9,398 bases of DNA from Planctomycetia bacterium. GTDB lineage: Bacteria; Planctomycetota; Planctomycetia; Gemmatales; Gemmataceae. Below, in pieces: positions 6,778-9,398 of this stretch. The notes under the pieces were generated by a model. That model ran no database searches and was not told the DNA's origin. It was given only the letters and a program-made list of their open reading frames with translations. Positions within the stretch are counted from its first letter, which is position 1. The number at the start of each line of letters is the position of its first letter. A program made the translations under genes and the position numbers. The stretch covers positions 1 through 9,398 of the forward strand of contig JAKEEV010001049.1 of the NCBI GenBank assembly GCA_022616395.1, in the 5' to 3' direction.

Positions 6778-6781
6778 GTGG

Positions 6782-9398
6782 TCATTTCTTTGCTTGGCCG
6801 AGCGTGGTCGCGGCGTGTTGAAGCGCGGTTGCCGCGTTGCGCATGGATTTCTCGGCGTTGATCAGGTTGCCGCTGGCCAGGTCTTCCATTGCTTTGCGCA
6901 TGGCCACTTCCGCGGAGCGGAGCGACACACCAGTCGCGGCATGTGCCAGAGTGGGACCACCTGCCGGTAATTTGGGTGCCGCATCGGTCACCTTCTCGGC
7001 CGCGGATCGGAGCAATGAATCACACTCCGCGCGGAGTTTCTCGGCATCGACCGTGTTCCCCTCCGAGGCTTTCTTCGCGGACTCTGTCAGCTTCTTCTCG
7101 GCATCTCTCACCATCGTTGCGGCTTCTCCCAGCGCCAGGCCCGCCGGGTCTTCTGGCCCGAAAACTCTTGCCGTGAGTTCCAGAAGTTTCGCCAGTTCCA
7201 GCGCCTTACGCGCCAGTTCTTCGGCTCTCGTGATCTGTTGAGCGGCCGCGGCGTTGGGTAAGTCGGAGAGCGCGGTTGTTTCGTCAAGCAGTGCGCTTTG
7301 CCGAAGAGCGAGTTCCTCAGCGCGTTTCCCCCAGGGCTTCCCGACGCCCAGCGCGGCCAGTTCTCGTAAGAACTTCGCGGACGAGTCACTTGCATCCTTC
7401 GCGGATTGCACATGAGCAATCTGCAATCGGTCAGCAGCGACCATTGCCGCGGTCGCTGACTTGTTCGCGATCTCGGCCGGTACGTGTTCCTTATCGGAGG
7501 CGAGTTGATTCGCCAGTTCGCGGATGTCGAGAGCCAACGCGCGCTGTTTCGGTTCTACCTTCACGAATGGATTGTCTGCCGCCGGGCGAAGCCGGCCGGC
7601 CAGATCGTCGGCGAGGTTCGTGAGTGGATCGCTTAACAGTCGTTGACGTTTGGCAATCTCTCTCAGCGCGTCGGCAAGAGGTTTCGATGGAAGGAAGGAC
7701 TCCGCGGCCAACGGAATCGCAATCGGCGGAGTACGTCCATCGGGTACGCTCAGTTCGGAGACGTCGGCCATCATCGCGGCCAACTCATCGAGCGCCTTGG
7801 CGAGTGCCTTCTGATCCGATCCGAGTCGATCGGGTTCGTTTTTCTTCCGCAGAGCCGCAAGGAGAGCCAGAACTCGGTGCTTGTGAACCTGACCGGCCGC
7901 TCCGACGCGGGTGTTCGTGAGTTCAGTGAACTCATAACCAAGTTGGCGGAGCGCTTCATCCGATGCCGTCGGGTTGAAGGGCGCTTTGATTCGGGATAAC
8001 TCCATCGCGCGTTCGACCGCGAGCCAGCGATTGCCAGAGAGTCGATACACGCGATCCAGATCGGTCTCGAAGCCGTTCAACCGGTCGGAGAACTTCCCCA
8101 GCATCTCGGCGGCTGTGCGAATACGTCCGCGAACTTCGTCGGGCTTGGCGTCTCGGAAGGCAGCTTCCGCTGTCTGAAGCGCGTTTCGCGCATCGTTCAA
8201 CAGTGCGGGCGATTCCGTCGGGACGAACAGGCCGAGTTGCTTCGATACATCCTGAATCACGAGCAGCGCTGGCTTGAGTTGATCCGCCGTGATGTTCGGC
8301 CCGAATGCGTCGAGAGAATCGGCGAGCGTGGTGAGTTTGCGATGCAACTCATCGGCCTTCGCGTCCGGAGACGAAAAGCCATCGAGTACGAGCTTGAGCC
8401 GCTCGAACTCACGTTTCACCCACGCCTGAGACGCCACCACCTCGTAAGGCGCACCTTCCTGCAAGTCGAGGGTCGCGAGCTTCAGCGCGTTGACGAACCG
8501 CGTTTGACGCGCGCTGAGTCCCGGCAGGTCGAGGGCCGCAATCACCGCGATCTGCTTGCGTTGCTTCTCCACAAGCGGGGCGAGCTTTCGCGCGAAGGCG
8601 GCCATCGTTACGGCATCCGGCAACTGCCGGTCATGGCCGCGCAGAGCCAGTTCGACCGAGTTGCTGAGCGTGTCCTGCTCTTGTTTGAGTTTTTCCACCT
8701 CTCCGCGCATCTTTGAGAGTCGTTCAGGAATGGTCGGCGTGTTCTCGGCGAGTTGAGTGAGAGCATCGCCAGCGGCTTTCATGGCGGTATCCGCCCCGAG
8801 GCCATCGCCCGCCAACAAGTCGTTCGCCTTGCCTGTATGCAGCGTTACGTTCTCGCGTGCGTTTTTCACGCGCGTGTCTGGTGGAAGCGCAAGCGACACA
8901 ACCATTGCGTGAATCGCCTTCTGCTCAGCGCGCAGCGCGACTTTCATTTCAGCCGGAAGCATCTGGAAGGGCGCGATCTTGATCGCGGAACGGAGGCGCG
9001 CAAGCAAATCTTCCTGCCAGAGAACCAGTTGCTTGATTGCGATTTTGGGATCGCCTCGGTCGGTTGCCCATTTCTCGAAACTGCTGGCGATGCGCTCCAG
9101 AGCCAGAGCCAGTTTTTCCAGTTCCGTGAGCGCTTCAACTGTCTTGCCGGCCGCGGCCAGAGTCGCGATCTGGCGGAAGTCTTCCGGTTTCGGTGGATCG
9201 ACACCGGCGAGACGGGCGGGCGTATCGAGTTTCGCCAACAGAGCCGTTGCTGTTTTCGTCAAGGCGTCCTGATTGCGTGTGATGGCGCTCAGCAGAACAG
9301 CTCGCGCGTCGGAGGTGGTTTGCTTCGCGGAGGCATCGAGTTGGCGGATCAGAGTAGACAGTTCAGTGATGAGCAAGGCCAGCCGACGAACCTCTGCA
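6782..9398 (-). CDS. Long alpha-helical protein of unknown function (C-terminal 871 residues, start outside window)
   Basis: The frame is open from the right edge of the window to the TGA at 6784-6782. A TTG at 9376-9374 could be taken as a start, but the frame continues upstream (AEVRRLA) with no stop and no ribosome binding site before it, so the gene most likely begins beyond the window. The visible part is rich in Ala, Leu, Glu, Lys and Arg, almost free of Cys (one, in AECDSLL) and poor in Trp and Gly, with no membrane segment. It reads as a succession of amphipathic helices with short Pro-containing breaks (for example around residues 545-570 and 810-825). Helix pairs of similar pattern recur, such as AMKAAGDALTQLAEN and, at the end, AMRKAMEDLASGNLINAEKS, reminiscent of helical-hairpin repeats. 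I recognise no catalytic motif. Similar helix-rich tails occur in large planctomycete proteins near MoxR/von Willebrand-type gene clusters, but this is only a resemblance. A structural or scaffolding role is conceivable; no function is claimed. Confidence 0.75.
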   Translation of the reverse strand, partial: AEVRRLALLITELSTLIRQLDASAKQTTSDARAVLLSAITRNQDALTKTATALLAKLDTPARLAGVDPPKPEDFRQIATLAAAGKTVEALTELEKLALALERIASSFEKWATDRGDPKIAIKQLVLWQEDLLARLRSAIKIAPFQMLPAEMKVALRAEQKAIHAMVVSLALPPDTRVKNARENVTLHTGKANDLLAGDGLGADTAMKAAGDALTQLAENTPTIPERLSKMRGEVEKLKQEQDTLSNSVELALRGHDRQLPDAVTMAAFARKLAPLVEKQRKQIAVIAALDLPGLSARQTRFVNALKLATLDLQEGAPYEVVASQAWVKREFERLKLVLDGFSSPDAKADELHRKLTTLADSLDAFGPNITADQLKPALLVIQDVSKQLGLFVPTESPALLNDARNALQTAEAAFRDAKPDEVRGRIRTAAEMLGKFSDRLNGFETDLDRVYRLSGNRWLAVERAMELSRIKAPFNPTASDEALRQLGYEFTELTNTRVGAAGQVHKHRVLALLAALRKKNEPDRLGSDQKALAKALDELAAMMADVSELSVPDGRTPPIAIPLAAESFLPSKPLADALREIAKRQRLLSDPLTNLADDLAGRLRPAADNPFVKVEPKQRALALDIRELANQLASDKEHVPAEIANKSATAAMVAADRLQIAHVQSAKDASDSSAKFLRELAALGVGKPWGKRAEELALRQSALLDETTALSDLPNAAAAQQITRAEELARKALELAKLLELTARVFGPEDPAGLALGEAATMVRDAEKKLTESAKKASEGNTVDAEKLRAECDSLLRSAAEKVTDAAPKLPAGGPTLAHAATGVSLRSAEVAMRKAMEDLASGNLINAEKSMRNAATALQHAATTLGQAKK

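Noticed and set aside
8237..8716. Plus-strand open frame of 159 codons inside the long helical protein gene
   Set aside because: It is antisense to a continuous 871-codon frame, Arg- and Glu-rich in the way typical of complement frames in GC-rich genes, with no ribosome binding site.
6782..9376. TTG at 9376 as the true start of the helical protein
   Set aside because: The frame stays open to the window edge with helical-type sequence (AEVRRLA) and there is no Shine-Dalgarno sequence before the TTG. A partial gene is more likely.
1..9398. CRISPR array, tRNA, rRNA or a defence gene cluster
   Set aside because: I saw no regularly spaced direct repeats, no tRNA-like cloverleaf and no rRNA-like sequence. 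None of the proteins carries recognisable nuclease, reverse transcriptase or NTPase signatures except the IS110 fragment.

Overview
The window looks like a stretch of a moderately GC-rich (about 60% by eye) bacterial chromosome, most likely a planctomycete of the Gemmata group. The case rests on several things: two short intergenic segments whose translations resemble interspersed repeats I remember from Gemmata-like genomes, a planctomycete-style RND permease with an acidic C-terminal tail, a small DsbD-N-like secreted protein of a type I associate with that group, and a very long helical protein with no recognised domain. This assignment comes from recognition alone, without a database search.

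Layout: (1) Bases 1-718 are decayed or non-coding. They hold the possible end of an unidentified gene (1-165), a minus-strand fragment covering the first ~45 codons of an IS110-family transposase (366-504) that still has its ribosome binding site, and a structure-rich leader (505-665) with several inverted repeats, including two mutually exclusive hairpins. In the IS110 group of this family the guide (bridge) RNA lies upstream of the transposase, so this leader is a candidate relic of one. (2) Bases 719-1194 carry a small DsbD-N-like secreted-protein gene broken by one frameshift; its usual cysteine pair also appears to be gone. (3) Bases 1389-2582 encode a complete soluble cytochrome P450 with no redox partner beside it. 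(4) Bases 2799-3380 encode a three-helix membrane protein of unknown role with a strong Shine-Dalgarno sequence, followed by a hairpin that may be a terminator. (5) Bases 3481-6777 encode a complete 1098-residue RND efflux permease with no adaptor or outer-membrane channel gene in view and an altered proton-relay set. (6) Bases 6782-9398 (minus strand) hold the C-terminal 871 residues of a long alpha-helical protein whose start lies outside the window. It converges on the RND gene with only 4 bases between the stop codons.

The genes do not form an evident pathway. The P450, the membrane protein and the permease point the same way but are separated by about 100-216 bases and look like independent units. 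Nothing here is a clear new multi-gene system. The most interesting pieces are the IS110 leader with its competing structures, the decayed cysteine-less DsbD-N-like gene, and the permease's unusual relay residues.
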